A DNA stretch of 64,000 nucleotides from JBNKVT01 sp050299335 (GTDB taxonomy: Bacteria; Pseudomonadota; Alphaproteobacteria; Rhodobacterales; Rhodobacteraceae), in the NCBI GenBank assembly GCA_050299335.1, contig JBNKVT010000021.1, positions 1-64,000 on the forward strand, in the 5' to 3' direction. The notes beneath the pieces were generated by a model that worked only from the letters and a program-made list of their open reading frames with translations, ran no database searches and was not told the DNA's origin. This document shows, in pieces, positions 8,664 to 16,756 of this stretch; the stretch's first letter is position 1; the number at the start of each line of letters is the position of its first letter. A program made the translations under genes and the position numbers.

Positions 8664-9686
8664 CTACGCGCCCTTGCACGCTTCAAGCACCCTTCTCACA
8701 TCCGGCATGCGCTCAAGGCTGCGGTCGATCCTTTCACGCCATTTGGGACTACGGACCAGAGCGTCCTGATACGCGTCCCAGAGGTCGTGGGGGCGGTCTT
8801 CGGACATGGTCTCGATGAGGAAGGCGGCCTGCTGGCGGTCCTTTTGGGCCTTGTCGGCTTCGGGGCCGTCGCGGCGACGGTCGGCGACGATCAGCTTGTG
8901 GATGGCGAATTTCTCAGGCCGGGGGATCTGGACGAGGATGCCGTCGCGGTAGAGGGCGACGGCGTGGATCGGGTCGGAGATGAGGTAGTTGAGGTGGTGG
9001 AGGGCGCGGGCCTGGACACCGAGGGACGGCAGGGGGCGGATGCCTTCGTCGTCCTCGAAGGAGGGGGTGAGGAACTCGACCAGGGTGCCGGTGGTGCCCT
9101 GTTTCCAGCGCCAGACGCTGTTGGGGTCGAGGCCGTCGATGGGGGCGAATTTCAGCGCCGAGAAGGTGTCGGCGAGCGAGGGTTCAACCTGGTCGTCGAT
9201 AGCGAGCGACAGGCGTTCGAACTGGGCGATATCGATGTCGCCGGTATTGGCCACACCACCAAGCGGCAGGGTGACGCCGAGCTCGCCCTCCATCAGGCGG
9301 AAGGCGTTGGTGCCGATCAGGGTGCCGCCGAGGCGGAAGGTGCCGACCTTGGACAGCGCCAGCAACAGGCTGCCGGTGGCACGGTCGGTGGGGGTCATGC
9401 CCTCGGCCCGCAAGAGGCGGGTCAGGCGGCTGCGTTCGCGGCGGCGCTGGTCGGCCTCGTCCTTGAGGGCGCGCATACGGTCGATGCGGGTGCAGGTCTC
9501 AGGCGTGTCGGGGCCGATATACCACCATTTGGACTGGGTGCCGATATTCTCCTTGGAATACCAGTAGGTCTTGCCGTCGATCACCCGGGTCTGGATCGAG
9601 CCGCGGATATTGGCGACCATGTCGTCCTTGGCGAGCCGGACGAGGTCGCTATAGGCCGAGCGGGCGATGGAGCTGAGATTTGCCAT
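8664..9686 (-). CDS. Nucleotidyltransferase-like protein (GSU2403-type)
   Basis: The 340-residue protein resembles the GSU2403 nucleotidyltransferase-fold family. A basic N-terminal helical region is followed by TFRLGGTLIGTNAFRLME and the acidic pair in NTGDIDIAQFE, which would be the metal-binding GD(I)D element. Family members are poorly understood. The start MANLSSIARS at 9686 follows the gap carrying the GGTAGCA palindrome; the frame upstream is open but shows no homology. GC content is host-like. It sits on the same strand as the GFA and MBL genes. Confidence 0.6.
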   Translation of the reverse strand: MANLSSIARSAYSDLVRLAKDDMVANIRGSIQTRVIDGKTYWYSKENIGTQSKWWYIGPDTPETCTRIDRMRALKDEADQRRRERSRLTRLLRAEGMTPTDRATGSLLLALSKVGTFRLGGTLIGTNAFRLMEGELGVTLPLGGVANTGDIDIAQFERLSLAIDDQVEPSLADTFSALKFAPIDGLDPNSVWRWKQGTTGTLVEFLTPSFEDDEGIRPLPSLGVQARALHHLNYLISDPIHAVALYRDGILVQIPRPEKFAIHKLIVADRRRDGPEADKAQKDRQQAAFLIETMSEDRPHDLWDAYQDALVRSPKWRERIDRSLERMPDVRRVLEACKGA

Positions 9687-9730
9687 GTGGGGGGCCCGTT
9701 GCTGTTGGCTGCTACCGTAATTATTTTTCT

Positions 9731-9750
9731 GGTAGCAGTCAATTGCTACC
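9731..9750. promoter_or_regulatory. GGTAGCA/TGCTACC palindrome upstream of nucleotidyltransferase-like gene
   Basis: An inverted repeat GGTAGCA-N6-TGCTACC lies 45 nt upstream of the 9686 start, with a third half-site TGCTACC at 9710-9716 between it and the gene. On the coding strand the palindrome overlaps a TTGACT element that could serve as a -35. The layout suits autoregulation or another dimeric repressor. No regulator is identified. Confidence 0.45.
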
Positions 9751-9897
9751 GTGGAAATGTTTTTGGTAGTAGTGGGGTGGCCGAACGGCAATAAGGGTTC
9801 AGGGCGGAGCAGAGGGTGGCGGGACGGGGCAAAACCTCCCCCCTGGCCCCACTCCCAGAGGGAGGGGGGAATGCCCGCCAATCCTGCTTCAAAATTA

Positions 9898-9927
9898 AAA
9901 ACCGCCCCGAAGTTCCCTCCGGAGCGG
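9898..9927 (-). terminator. Rho-independent terminator in left repeat copy
   Basis: The minus-strand RNA forms CCGCTCCG (9920-9927) with CGGGGCGG (9902-9909), followed by a U-rich tract (complement of the A-run before 9902). It is the duplicate of the rpmD terminator at 12001-12031 and has the better U-tract of the two. Confidence 0.65.
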
Positions 9928-9966
9928 CTTCAAAGTCCCGTAGGGCGGGGTTCACCCCGCCTTGCC

Positions 9967-10109
9967 TCAACCCTTCTCTTCGACGATCTCCACCATGTGC
10001 GGGATCTTGGCGATCATGCCGCGCACGGCGGGGGTGTCTTCGAGTTCGCGGGTCTTGTGCATCTTGTTCAGGCCCAGCCTGATCAGCGTCTGGCGCTGCT
10101 TGGCGGGGC
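9967..10109 (-). pseudogene. Truncated rpmD copy (C-terminal fragment of L30)
   Basis: The fragment encodes roughly the last 47 codons of ribosomal protein L30, ending at the same stop as the intact gene, and differs from it by only two bases. Upstream of 10109 the frame meets a stop within a few codons and no start is present, so it cannot make L30. It marks the left edge of the inserted unit whose right edge is the intact rpmD. Confidence 0.9.
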
Positions 10110-10276
10110 AGTTCGCAACAGTTCAAGAACTGTGATTTGGTAGATTCTATTGGAAAAAGCGACTGGCCTTGAGGAACTTGGAAATCTATGCCAATGTAGA
10201 TTAATCAACACTAGTTCAAACACCAACTTCCGCACTCATTGACTTTGGTTCAAGAAGACAAATACTTTTTGGGTAA

Positions 10277-11881
10277 CTAGCTAGGCAATTCAGCCAACGC
10301 GCTACGTGCTCGATCGATCATTTCATCTAACTCAAGATTATGTTCTGTGCTCATTTTGTCGCGGAGTGGTAATAAGCGCTCAAACCAATCCTTTGCAGAA
10401 GCACTCTTTCGAAGGCGTGTTTTTACTATTGCTATCCTTATAATAGCAGTCGCAATAAAAAATACACTGTCTTCAGAAAACGTTCTACCTTGAACTTCTC
10501 GATATTCATCAAAACTCTCCAAGAAACATGGCAGTGCCTGATCGTCGAGACCTAAAAGCACAAAGTGATCACCAACCTCCTGAAGAACCTTCGCTTTCAC
10601 ATTTATGCCCGATGATGTCAGTGACAGTATGTTGGTTTTCTTTGCAATATTCCAAATTTTCCTAAGCTCATTAATTGCGATTTTTGCATGCCCCCCTATC
10701 TCCGCAGAAGCAACCAATCTCAATAGTATTTCTAAATACTCCTTTACTTCACCTAGGGTTTCCGCTTTCCTGTACCGCCTATGTGCAGTCCGAAAGGCCC
10801 TTTTTATTGCTTGGGCTCCTTCCTTCGAGCTTTCCGGCGCTTCGATTGCGACACGCCTGTAAGTATCCAGAGCTCTTTTTTTACTCTCCCTAGCCTCATT
10901 GGATCTTGCGCTGTTTGCGCTTGCTAGCTTAAGAGAGAATGCAATAATAATCGCATATGGCCAAAACGTCCTCCTAAAGTTGTCTGCATAGACAAATATT
11001 CCATCTTGTATAGATGTTCCGTTGATTCTCTGTTCTAACGCTTCACTAAGTTTCTCGTCCGAATTTTCCTTCATTTCTTCAGCGCCTTTCAAGCGCGAGT
11101 ATATTGATGCGGTTCCATTTTCATAGTCCTCTAGTTCGGCCATGAGCTGCTGTATGGACTGCTCTTCTCTGGTAAATGCATCCGGACTAATCACACATTC
11201 TAACGCTTGCTTTAAAACACACTCACGAACACGAGATGAAATTAGCTCTTCATCAGGATCCATTAAAATTCTTATCAAGTTTGCTTGCCTTGGCCCAAAG
11301 TTATGATACTCAGCGAGGTCCAAAAGGGTCGTCTTCTCCAAAATTTCATCAAGCAACTGCAACTCAAACTGGTCTCCATCAGCCTCGACAAGATCCCTAC
11401 GCAGTTGCGCCCTAGACCTCACGTCCTCAACAATACTTTCACCGAGGTTACTTTCACCTCTCGTTAGTTCTTTAAATATTTCATCTTCCGATTTACTTAC
11501 CTCTCTCATTCTGTCGGTATTTATATTCTTTGAGTCTATTTCGAGTTCTATGCGCGTTTTTTCGGATATTATTTGTTGCGTTATTTCCTGGACCTCCTGC
11601 GACAACTCAAAGTTATTTTGTCGTAACTCGGATAGTTCTCTTTCGTATCGCTCCGCTTCGAAGAAGAGCACTACGCCAATTAGGCCTAGAAAATAGTAGG
11701 CCATGTCAACGTTAGGCTTAGAAACATAGAGACCAATTACCAGTGGGAGCAGCACCACATTTATGAAAATAACTATGGCACCAAAAGCGGCAATCCACAG
11801 AGAGCTGGTGTTGTACAAAAAGAATGGCGTACTAACGGCGACACTAAGTGAAATCGCTAAAGGTAGATATGTCTGTCGCAT
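10277..11881 (-). CDS. Large membrane protein with coiled coil and helical-repeat C-terminus, unknown function
   Basis: The 534-residue protein is not recognised. The N-terminal 75 residues contain two to three hydrophobic segments (for example IAAFGAIVIFINVVLLPLVI). A Glu/Gln-rich probable coiled coil follows at about 75-125, a long acidic helical region to about 300, a hydrophobic stretch FWPYAIIIAFSLKLASA near 310-325, and an alpha-helical C-terminal third resembling TPR-like repeats. It is strikingly AT-rich compared with adjacent ribosomal genes and is bracketed by the 213-bp repeats, indicating recent acquisition. Architecture suggests a membrane-anchored sensor or scaffold, possibly defence-related; that is only inference. 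Confidence 0.8.
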   Translation of the reverse strand: MRQTYLPLAISLSVAVSTPFFLYNTSSLWIAAFGAIVIFINVVLLPLVIGLYVSKPNVDMAYYFLGLIGVVLFFEAERYERELSELRQNNFELSQEVQEITQQIISEKTRIELEIDSKNINTDRMREVSKSEDEIFKELTRGESNLGESIVEDVRSRAQLRRDLVEADGDQFELQLLDEILEKTTLLDLAEYHNFGPRQANLIRILMDPDEELISSRVRECVLKQALECVISPDAFTREEQSIQQLMAELEDYENGTASIYSRLKGAEEMKENSDEKLSEALEQRINGTSIQDGIFVYADNFRRTFWPYAIIIAFSLKLASANSARSNEARESKKRALDTYRRVAIEAPESSKEGAQAIKRAFRTAHRRYRKAETLGEVKEYLEILLRLVASAEIGGHAKIAINELRKIWNIAKKTNILSLTSSGINVKAKVLQEVGDHFVLLGLDDQALPCFLESFDEYREVQGRTFSEDSVFFIATAIIRIAIVKTRLRKSASAKDWFERLLPLRDKMSTEHNLELDEMIDRARSALAELPS

Positions 11882-12000
11882 TATCCAATGTTTGCTCCTA
11901 GATGGGCGTCAAGTCTGTTTCGATTATACAGGCAATTTCTTTACGGCGGTAGATATTTGGTCTACTAGGAGTCAATCGCCTTTAGTCGCCTCCCACACAG

Positions 12001-12031
12001 AAAAGCCGCCCCGAAGTTTCCTCCGGAGCGG
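12001..12031 (-). terminator. rpmD terminator
   Basis: Minus-strand stem CCGCTCCG (12024-12031) with CGGGGCGG (12006-12013), followed by a short U-rich run. It ends the rpmC-to-rpmD transcription unit before the inserted 534-residue gene. The U-tract is weaker than in the left duplicate. Confidence 0.55.
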
Positions 12032-12213
12032 CTCGTTAGTCCCGTAGAGCAGGGTTCACCCCGCCTTACCTCAACCTTTCTCTTCGACGATCTCCACCAT
12101 GTGCGGGATCTTGGCGATCATGCCGCGCACGGCGGGGGTGTCTTCGAGTTCGCGGGTCTTGTGCATCTTGTTCAGGCCCAGCCCGATCAGCGTCTGGCGC
12201 TGCTTGGCGGGGC
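12001..12213. repeat. Right copy of 213-bp direct repeat (within intact rpmD and its 3' UTR)
   Basis: This copy covers the terminator, a GGGTTCACCCC hairpin and the last 47 or so codons of the intact rpmD. It matches 9897-10109 at a constant offset of 2104 bases with no gaps. Together the two copies define a 2.1-kb unit. Confidence 0.9.
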
Positions 12214-12259
12214 GGCGGATCGGGGAGCCGATCTGCTTGACGACGATGGTCTTGGCCAT
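12071..12259 (-). CDS. rpmD: 50S ribosomal protein L30
   Basis: L30 is a small large-subunit protein. The 62-residue product has the family pattern VVKQIGSPIRRP and LGLNKMHKTRELEDTPAVRG. It starts 3 nt after the rpsE stop. Its 3' half is duplicated at 9967-10109, and it is separated from rplO by about 6.1 kb of accessory genes. Confidence 0.97.
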   Translation of the reverse strand: MAKTIVVKQIGSPIRRPAKQRQTLIGLGLNKMHKTRELEDTPAVRGMIAKIPHMVEIVEEKG

Positions 12260-12262
12260 GGG

Positions 12263-12823
12263 TTACGCCTCCGCCGGTTCGGCCGTTTCGGCCTGTTTCG
12301 GCAGGATGTCGGCCACCTTCTTGCCGCGGCGCTGCGCGACCTGGCGGGGGCTCGATTCCTTCATGAGACCGTCGATGGTCGCCCGGATCATGTTGTAGGG
12401 GTTCTGCGACCCGATGGATTTCGCCACCACGTCCTGAACGCCCAGCATCTCGAACACCGCACGCATCGGACCGCCGGCGATGATGCCGGTACCCGCAGGG
12501 GCGGTGCGCATGACAACCTTGCCGGCGCCGTGGCGGCCGTTCATGTTGTGATGCAGGGTCCGGCCCTCGCGCAGGGGCACGCGGATCATCTGGCGCTTGG
12601 CCTGTTCGGTGGCCTTGCGGATCGCTTCGGGAACCTCGCGGGCCTTGCCCTTGCCGAAGCCGACGCGGCCCTTCTGGTCGCCGACGACCACGAGCGCTGC
12701 AAAACCGAAGTTCTTGCCGCCCTTGGTGGTCTTGGCCACGCGGTTGATCGCCACCAGACGGTCGGCGAATTCCGGTGTTTCGTCGCGGTCGCGACGTCCC
12801 CGGCGGTTATCGTCTCTTGCCAT
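12263..12823 (-). CDS. rpsE: 30S ribosomal protein S5
   Basis: S5 helps translational accuracy and lines the mRNA entry channel. The 186-residue protein has the S5 N-terminal double-stranded RNA-binding signature (RLVAINRVAKTTKGGKNFGF) and the central GTGIIAGGPMRAVFE. It lies between rplR and rpmD in standard spc order. Confidence 0.98.
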   Translation of the reverse strand: MARDDNRRGRRDRDETPEFADRLVAINRVAKTTKGGKNFGFAALVVVGDQKGRVGFGKGKAREVPEAIRKATEQAKRQMIRVPLREGRTLHHNMNGRHGAGKVVMRTAPAGTGIIAGGPMRAVFEMLGVQDVVAKSIGSQNPYNMIRATIDGLMKESSPRQVAQRRGKKVADILPKQAETAEPAEA

Positions 12824-12833
12824 ACCGTCTCTC

Positions 12834-13193
12834 CTAGAACTTCAGGCCGCCCTCACGGGCAGCATCTGCGAGGGCTTTGACTTTCCCGTGGAAAAGAAAG
12901 CCGCCGCGGTCGAAATAGACTTGTTCCACACCGGCCTTTTTGGCTCGTGCGGCGATCTCGGCGCCGACCTTGGCAGCGGCTTCGACATTGTTCTTGCCGA
13001 CGATGCCGAGGTCTTTTTCCAGCGACGAGGCGGAGGCCAGGGTGCGGCCTTGCGTATCATCGATCAGCTGGACCGAGATGTTCTTGTTCGAACGGTGCAC
13101 CGACAGACGCGGCAACCCGTTCGCGGTTTTCTTCAGTTTGCTCCGGACGCGCATGCGGCGCTTCTGGAACAGTTGTCTTTTGCTGTTCGCCAT
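12834..13193 (-). CDS. rplR: 50S ribosomal protein L18
   Basis: L18 binds 5S rRNA in the central protuberance. The 119-residue product has the basic N-terminus and the motifs RLSVHRSNKNISVQLID and FDRGGFLFHGKVKALADAAREGG typical of the family. It is 12 nt from rplF. Confidence 0.98.
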   Translation of the reverse strand: MANSKRQLFQKRRMRVRSKLKKTANGLPRLSVHRSNKNISVQLIDDTQGRTLASASSLEKDLGIVGKNNVEAAAKVGAEIAARAKKAGVEQVYFDRGGFLFHGKVKALADAAREGGLKF

Positions 13194-13205
13194 GGCTTGC
13201 GCTCC

Positions 13206-13739
13206 TTACTTCTTCTTGCCTTCCTTGCGGAAGATATATTCGTCGGCATACTTGATGCCCTTGCCCTTGTAGGGCTCAGGCGCACGCCATTCGCGAATAT
13301 TGGCCGCGACCTGGCCGACGATCTGCTGATCGATGCCTTCGACGATGACTTCGGTCGGTTTCGACGAGGTGATGGTCACGCCATCGGGGATCGCGAAATC
13401 GACGTCGTGGGAATAGCCGAGCGCCAGTTTCAGGGTCTTGCCCTGGACCTGGGCGCGGTAGCCGACGCCGTTGATTTCGAGCTCTTTCCTGAAGCCCTCG
13501 GTCACGCCGGTGACGCAGTTCTGCACCTGGCTGCGGGACATTCCCCACTGCTGACGGGCGCGTTTCGAGCTGCCGCGCGGGTCGATCTTGATGGCGTTGT
13601 CGGCCATGGTGATCGACACGTCGTCGGTTGCGGTGAAGCTCCGGGTCCCCTTGGGGCCCTTCACTTCAACGGTCTGGCCGGACACAGTGGCGGTGACGCC
13701 GCTGGGCAGCTCGACCGGTCTTTTACCAATTCGAGACAT
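13206..13739 (-). CDS. rplF: 50S ribosomal protein L6
   Basis: L6 lies near the factor-binding base of the large subunit. The 177-residue protein starts MSRIGKRPVELPSGV and ends with the signature PEPYKGKGIKYADEYIFRKEGKKK region. Standard position between rpsH and rplR. Confidence 0.98.
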   Translation of the reverse strand: MSRIGKRPVELPSGVTATVSGQTVEVKGPKGTRSFTATDDVSITMADNAIKIDPRGSSKRARQQWGMSRSQVQNCVTGVTEGFRKELEINGVGYRAQVQGKTLKLALGYSHDVDFAIPDGVTITSSKPTEVIVEGIDQQIVGQVAANIREWRAPEPYKGKGIKYADEYIFRKEGKKK

Positions 13740-13751
13740 GAGCCAAACTCC

Positions 13752-14147
13752 TTAGAACACGCGGCAAAGGACTTCGCCACCGACGTTTTCGGTGCGGGCC
13801 TTTGCATCGGTCATGATGCCCTTGGGCGTGGAAACGATGGCGATGCCGAGGCCCTGGCGGACGGACGGGATGTCCTTCACACCGGAATAGACCCGGCGGC
13901 CGGGGGTGGAGACGCGCTTGAGTTCGCGGATCACCGGGGCGCCGTCGTAATATTTGAGGCTGATTTCCAGTTCGGGATGGCCCTTGCCGTCCTTAGCCTT
14001 TTCATAGCCGCGGATATAGCCCTCGTCCTTCAGCACATCCAGAACCCAGGCGCGAACCTTGGAGGCCGGGGTGCGGACGGTGGACTTGCCGCGCATCTGC
14101 GCGTTGCGGATGCGGGTCAGCATATCGCCGAGAGGATCGTTCATCAT
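13752..14147 (-). CDS. rpsH: 30S ribosomal protein S8
   Basis: S8 binds helix 21 of 16S rRNA, and in many bacteria regulates its own operon. The protein of 130-131 residues starts (M)MNDPLGDMLTRIRNAQ and has the C-terminal TPKGIMTDAKARTENVGGEVLC. Two adjacent ATG codons make the exact start uncertain by one residue. Confidence 0.97.
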   Translation of the reverse strand: MMNDPLGDMLTRIRNAQMRGKSTVRTPASKVRAWVLDVLKDEGYIRGYEKAKDGKGHPELEISLKYYDGAPVIRELKRVSTPGRRVYSGVKDIPSVRQGLGIAIVSTPKGIMTDAKARTENVGGEVLCRVF

Positions 14148-14162
14148 GTTCCTGTTCCTCCC

Positions 14163-14468
14163 TTACCAGCTCGACTTGACCATGCCGGGGATCTCGCCCC
14201 TTGAGGCCAGATCCCTGAGCGCGATACGCGACATTTTCAGCTTGCGGTAATAGGCCTTCGGGCGGCCTGAGACCTGGCAACGGTTGTTCAGGCGGGTCGC
14301 CGAGGAATTCCGCGGCAGCTTCGCCAGTTTCATGTTCAGCTGCACCCGCTCGCCCAGCGGCAGGTCCTTGTCGGCCAGCCGTTCCTTGATCGCGGCGCGC
14401 TTGGCGGCGTAGCGGGCCACCAGTTTCTCGCGCTTCTTCTGGCGCTCGATCATGCTTGTCTTAGCCAT
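14163..14468 (-). CDS. rpsN: 30S ribosomal protein S14
   Basis: S14 is in the head of the small subunit. The 101-residue form without zinc-binding cysteines (C- form) carries NRCQVSGRPKAYYRKLKMSR and ends GEIPGMVKSSW. Its start overlaps the end of rplE by 8 nt, indicating coupling. Confidence 0.98.
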   Translation of the reverse strand: MAKTSMIERQKKREKLVARYAAKRAAIKERLADKDLPLGERVQLNMKLAKLPRNSSATRLNNRCQVSGRPKAYYRKLKMSRIALRDLASRGEIPGMVKSSW

Positions 14469-15048
14469 TGGCTGTCTCCTCCGCTTTGGCCGCCGGGAAG
14501 GGCATGTTGAACTTGGTCAGCAGGCTCTTCGCTTCCGCGTCGGTTTTCGCGGTCGTGCAGATAACGATGTCCATCCCCCAGATCTGATCGACCTTGTCAT
14601 ATTCGATCTCGGGGAAAACGATGTGCTCTTTCAGGCCCATGGCGTAGTTGCCGCGGCTGTCGAAGCTTCTCGGGTTGAGGCCCCGGAAGTCGCGGACCCG
14701 CGGCAGGGCGATCATGATCAGACGGTCGAGGAATTCGTACATCCGGTCGCCGCGCAGGGTCACCTTGACGCCCAGCGGCATCTCTTCGCGGACTTTGAAG
14801 CCGGCGATCGACTGTTTGGCCTTGGTGATGACCGGCTTCTGACCGGCAATCGCCATCAGGTCGTCATGGGCGGCCTTGATCTTCTTCGAATCCGCCACGG
14901 CCTCGCCGACGCCCATGTTGAGGACGATCTTGTCGAGACGCGGGGTCTGCATCGCGTTCTTGTAGCCGAACTCTTCCTGCATCGCCTTGGCGATGCTTTC
15001 GCGGTAGAGGGCCTTCAGACGCGGGGTGTAGTTGGACGCATCAAGCAT
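14461..15048 (-). CDS. rplE: 50S ribosomal protein L5
   Basis: L5 binds 5S rRNA and contacts the P-site tRNA. The start MLDASNYTPRLKALY at 15048 gives 195 residues, slightly longer at the C-terminus (KAEETANG) than the usual 180-190. Core motifs include KIVLNMGVGEA, QKPVITKAKQSIAGFK and RDFRGLNPRSFD. It overlaps rplX by 8 nt. Confidence 0.97.
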   Translation of the reverse strand: MLDASNYTPRLKALYRESIAKAMQEEFGYKNAMQTPRLDKIVLNMGVGEAVADSKKIKAAHDDLMAIAGQKPVITKAKQSIAGFKVREEMPLGVKVTLRGDRMYEFLDRLIMIALPRVRDFRGLNPRSFDSRGNYAMGLKEHIVFPEIEYDKVDQIWGMDIVICTTAKTDAEAKSLLTKFNMPFPAAKAEETANG

Positions 15049-15355
15049 TGATGACCTCCCCGGATTTCTTGGCGTAACGCACCTTCTTGTCGCCTTCCAT
15101 GCGGAACCCGACACGGGTCGGGCCGCCTTCCTTGGGGTCGACGAGGGCGAGGTTGGACAGATCGATCGGCATGTCGGTCGGGACGCGGCCACCTTGCGAG
15201 TTTGCCGACTGCTTGGTGTGGCGGATGGCGGTGTTCACGCCGGACACGACAGCCTTGCCCTTTGCAGGCAGAACCTGGGTGATCTCACCCTCGCGGCCCT
15301 TGTCCTTGCCGGCGAGCACGATCACCTTGTCGCCTTTTTTCAGCTTGGCAGCCAT
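15041..15355 (-). CDS. rplX: 50S ribosomal protein L24
   Basis: L24 is an assembly initiator of the large subunit with an N-terminal KOW motif (KLKKGDKVIVLAGKDKG). The 104-residue product starts at 15355, overlapping the rplN stop by one base; the longer open frame upstream is the wrong frame of rplN. Confidence 0.97.
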   Translation of the reverse strand: MAAKLKKGDKVIVLAGKDKGREGEITQVLPAKGKAVVSGVNTAIRHTKQSANSQGGRVPTDMPIDLSNLALVDPKEGGPTRVGFRMEGDKKVRYAKKSGEVINA

Positions 15356-15723
15356 CAGAGCACCTCCGGAGCCAGCGAGATGATTTTCATGAAGTTCTTC
15401 GCCCGAAGCTCGCGCACCACCGGCCCGAAGATGCGGGTGCCGATGGGCTCGTTGGCGGTGTTGAGGATGACGGCGGCGTTCCGGTCGAAGCGGATCGCGG
15501 TGCCGTCCTCGCGGCGGACTTCCTTGGCGGTGCGGACGACAACGGCCTTGCGGACATCGCCCTTCTTGACGCGGCCACGCGGAATGGCCTCCTTGACCGA
15601 CACCACGATGATGTCGCCAACAGAGGCATATTTGCGTTTGGAACCGCCCAGGACCTTGATGCACTGAACCCGGCGAGCACCGGAATTGTCAGCAACATCC
15701 AGATTGGTCTGCATCTGGATCAT
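15355..15723 (-). CDS. rplN: 50S ribosomal protein L14
   Basis: L14 lies at the subunit interface. The 122-residue protein starts MIQMQTNLDVADNSGARR and contains RIFGPVVRELRAKNFMKI near the end, both family signatures. It sits between rpsQ and rplX. Confidence 0.98.
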   Translation of the reverse strand: MIQMQTNLDVADNSGARRVQCIKVLGGSKRKYASVGDIIVVSVKEAIPRGRVKKGDVRKAVVVRTAKEVRREDGTAIRFDRNAAVILNTANEPIGTRIFGPVVRELRAKNFMKIISLAPEVL

Positions 15724-15786
15724 TTGGTTTCTCCCGACCTGTAGGGACGCGGCCCTACGGTTTCGATTAAACCGGGGGTGACTGCG

Positions 15787-16017
15787 TTACTCCGCAATCA
15801 CCTCCCAGCGTTTGGTCTTCGAGATCGGCGCGCATTCCTGGATGCGGACAATGTCGCCGACCTTGAATTTCTCGTCCGCGTCATGGGCGCGGTATTTCTT
15901 GGTCTTCTTGATGGTCTTTTTCATCAGCGGGTGCGTGAAGCGGCGCTCGACGAGCACGGTCACGGTCTGGGTGTTGGCGTCCGAGGTCACGGTGCCCTGA
16001 AGGATACGCTTGGGCAT
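15787..16017 (-). CDS. rpsQ: 30S ribosomal protein S17
   Basis: S17 binds 16S rRNA helix 11 with an OB fold. The 76-residue protein has MPKRILQGTVTSDANTQTVTV and the family motif FKVGDIVRIQECAPISKTK. It starts 1 nt after rpmC. Confidence 0.98.
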   Translation of the reverse strand: MPKRILQGTVTSDANTQTVTVLVERRFTHPLMKKTIKKTKKYRAHDADEKFKVGDIVRIQECAPISKTKRWEVIAE

Positions 16018-16018
16018 C

Positions 16019-16228
16019 TTACGCCTCCTGTCCGGCCGCTGCAGCGGCTTTCTCGTTCAGAATGGTCTTCACGCGGGCCGCCTGGCGGCGCACGACGCGC
16101 ATCCGCGCGGTATTCTCGATCTGGCCGGTGGCCTGCTGAAACCGGAGATTGAAGCTCTCCTTCTTCAGCGTCTCCAGCTCCTCGCGGAGCTGGTCTGGCG
16201 TCTTGTCACGCAATTCCTGAGCACTCAT
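16019..16228 (-). CDS. rpmC: 50S ribosomal protein L29
   Basis: L29 lies at the exit tunnel near the SRP and trigger-factor docking site. The 69-residue helical protein carries SFNLRFQQATGQIENTARMRVVRR. It normally follows rplP directly; here a 2.4-kb accessory block separates them, and rpmC heads a block with its own promoter at 16309-16337. Confidence 0.97.
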   Translation of the reverse strand: MSAQELRDKTPDQLREELETLKKESFNLRFQQATGQIENTARMRVVRRQAARVKTILNEKAAAAAGQEA

Positions 16229-16308
16229 GGGCTCGACTTCCTTTCAACATCACCGGAGGGCCCGCTGGGGTCACCCTGATTCCGGTGGAGTTCCGTGGTG
16301 AAGTGGGC

Positions 16309-16337
16309 CGTATAGGGGGGTTTGGAGGGGTTGGCAA
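16309..16337 (-). promoter_or_regulatory. Predicted promoter of the rpmC-rpmD block
   Basis: Minus-strand TTGCCA (16332-16337), 17-nt spacer and TATACG (16309-16314), 81 nt upstream of the rpmC start. The -10 is identical to that of the rplO promoter. It would drive the ten genes from rpmC to rpmD. Confidence 0.55.
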
Positions 16338-16441
16338 GGGGTATTTGGCTAGTCTCAACATTACTATTATTTCTAGTAAGAACCGGGTCAACGCGCCACA
16401 GTTTCAGATAAGTTGCTTAGGCTAAAAATGGAGGGCTAAAT

Positions 16442-16741
16442 ATGAGTTTCGCACCACATGGGGAAGAGGAAATTCGTGCCTACATATCTTGGCGCATTCC
16501 GAAGCTAAAACAGCAACAAATATATTTTGCCAGAGTTCGAGTACTCGGTATCGCACTCTCAGCCTTCATTATTTTCAGAGATGGGATTGCTGCAGGATTA
16601 GCATTTGTCCTTGTTATTGAACTAGCCTACGCGGCAGCCAAAGGCGTCACGAATGCGCATGTGGATTTGCTTTACGCCTTTTGGCGTGATCTTGATCGGG
16701 ATGAAGCAACAGATCTTCAGGGCTTTGAAACTGCCATTTAG
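16442..16741 (+). CDS. Small membrane protein, unknown
   Basis: The 99-residue product has a hydrophilic N-terminal 30 residues and a hydrophobic hairpin region (VRVLGIALSAFIIF then GIAAGLAFVLVIELAYAAA), with an acidic C-terminal tail. A strong GGAGGG site precedes the ATG. It is AT-rich and transcribed against the ribosomal genes. No family is recognised. Confidence 0.65.
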   Translation: MSFAPHGEEEIRAYISWRIPKLKQQQIYFARVRVLGIALSAFIIFRDGIAAGLAFVLVIELAYAAAKGVTNAHVDLLYAFWRDLDRDEATDLQGFETAI

Positions 16742-16756
16742 TCGAGCTCGTATTCG

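Larger units (their letters stand above)
9897..10109. repeat. Left copy of 213-bp direct repeat (rpmD 3' end plus terminator)
   Basis: This segment aligns without gaps to 12001-12213 with about 11 mismatches in 213 positions, most of them in the untranslated part. The two copies bracket an AT-rich 1.9-kb segment carrying one gene. The homology ends abruptly at 10109, next to a palindrome ACAGTTC-AA-GAACTGT (10118-10133). Confidence 0.9.

Noticed and set aside
9746..10126. A 126-codon open frame over the rpmD fragment
   Set aside because: It is in a different frame from rpmD and matches no family; the segment is better explained as a truncated duplicate of rpmD.
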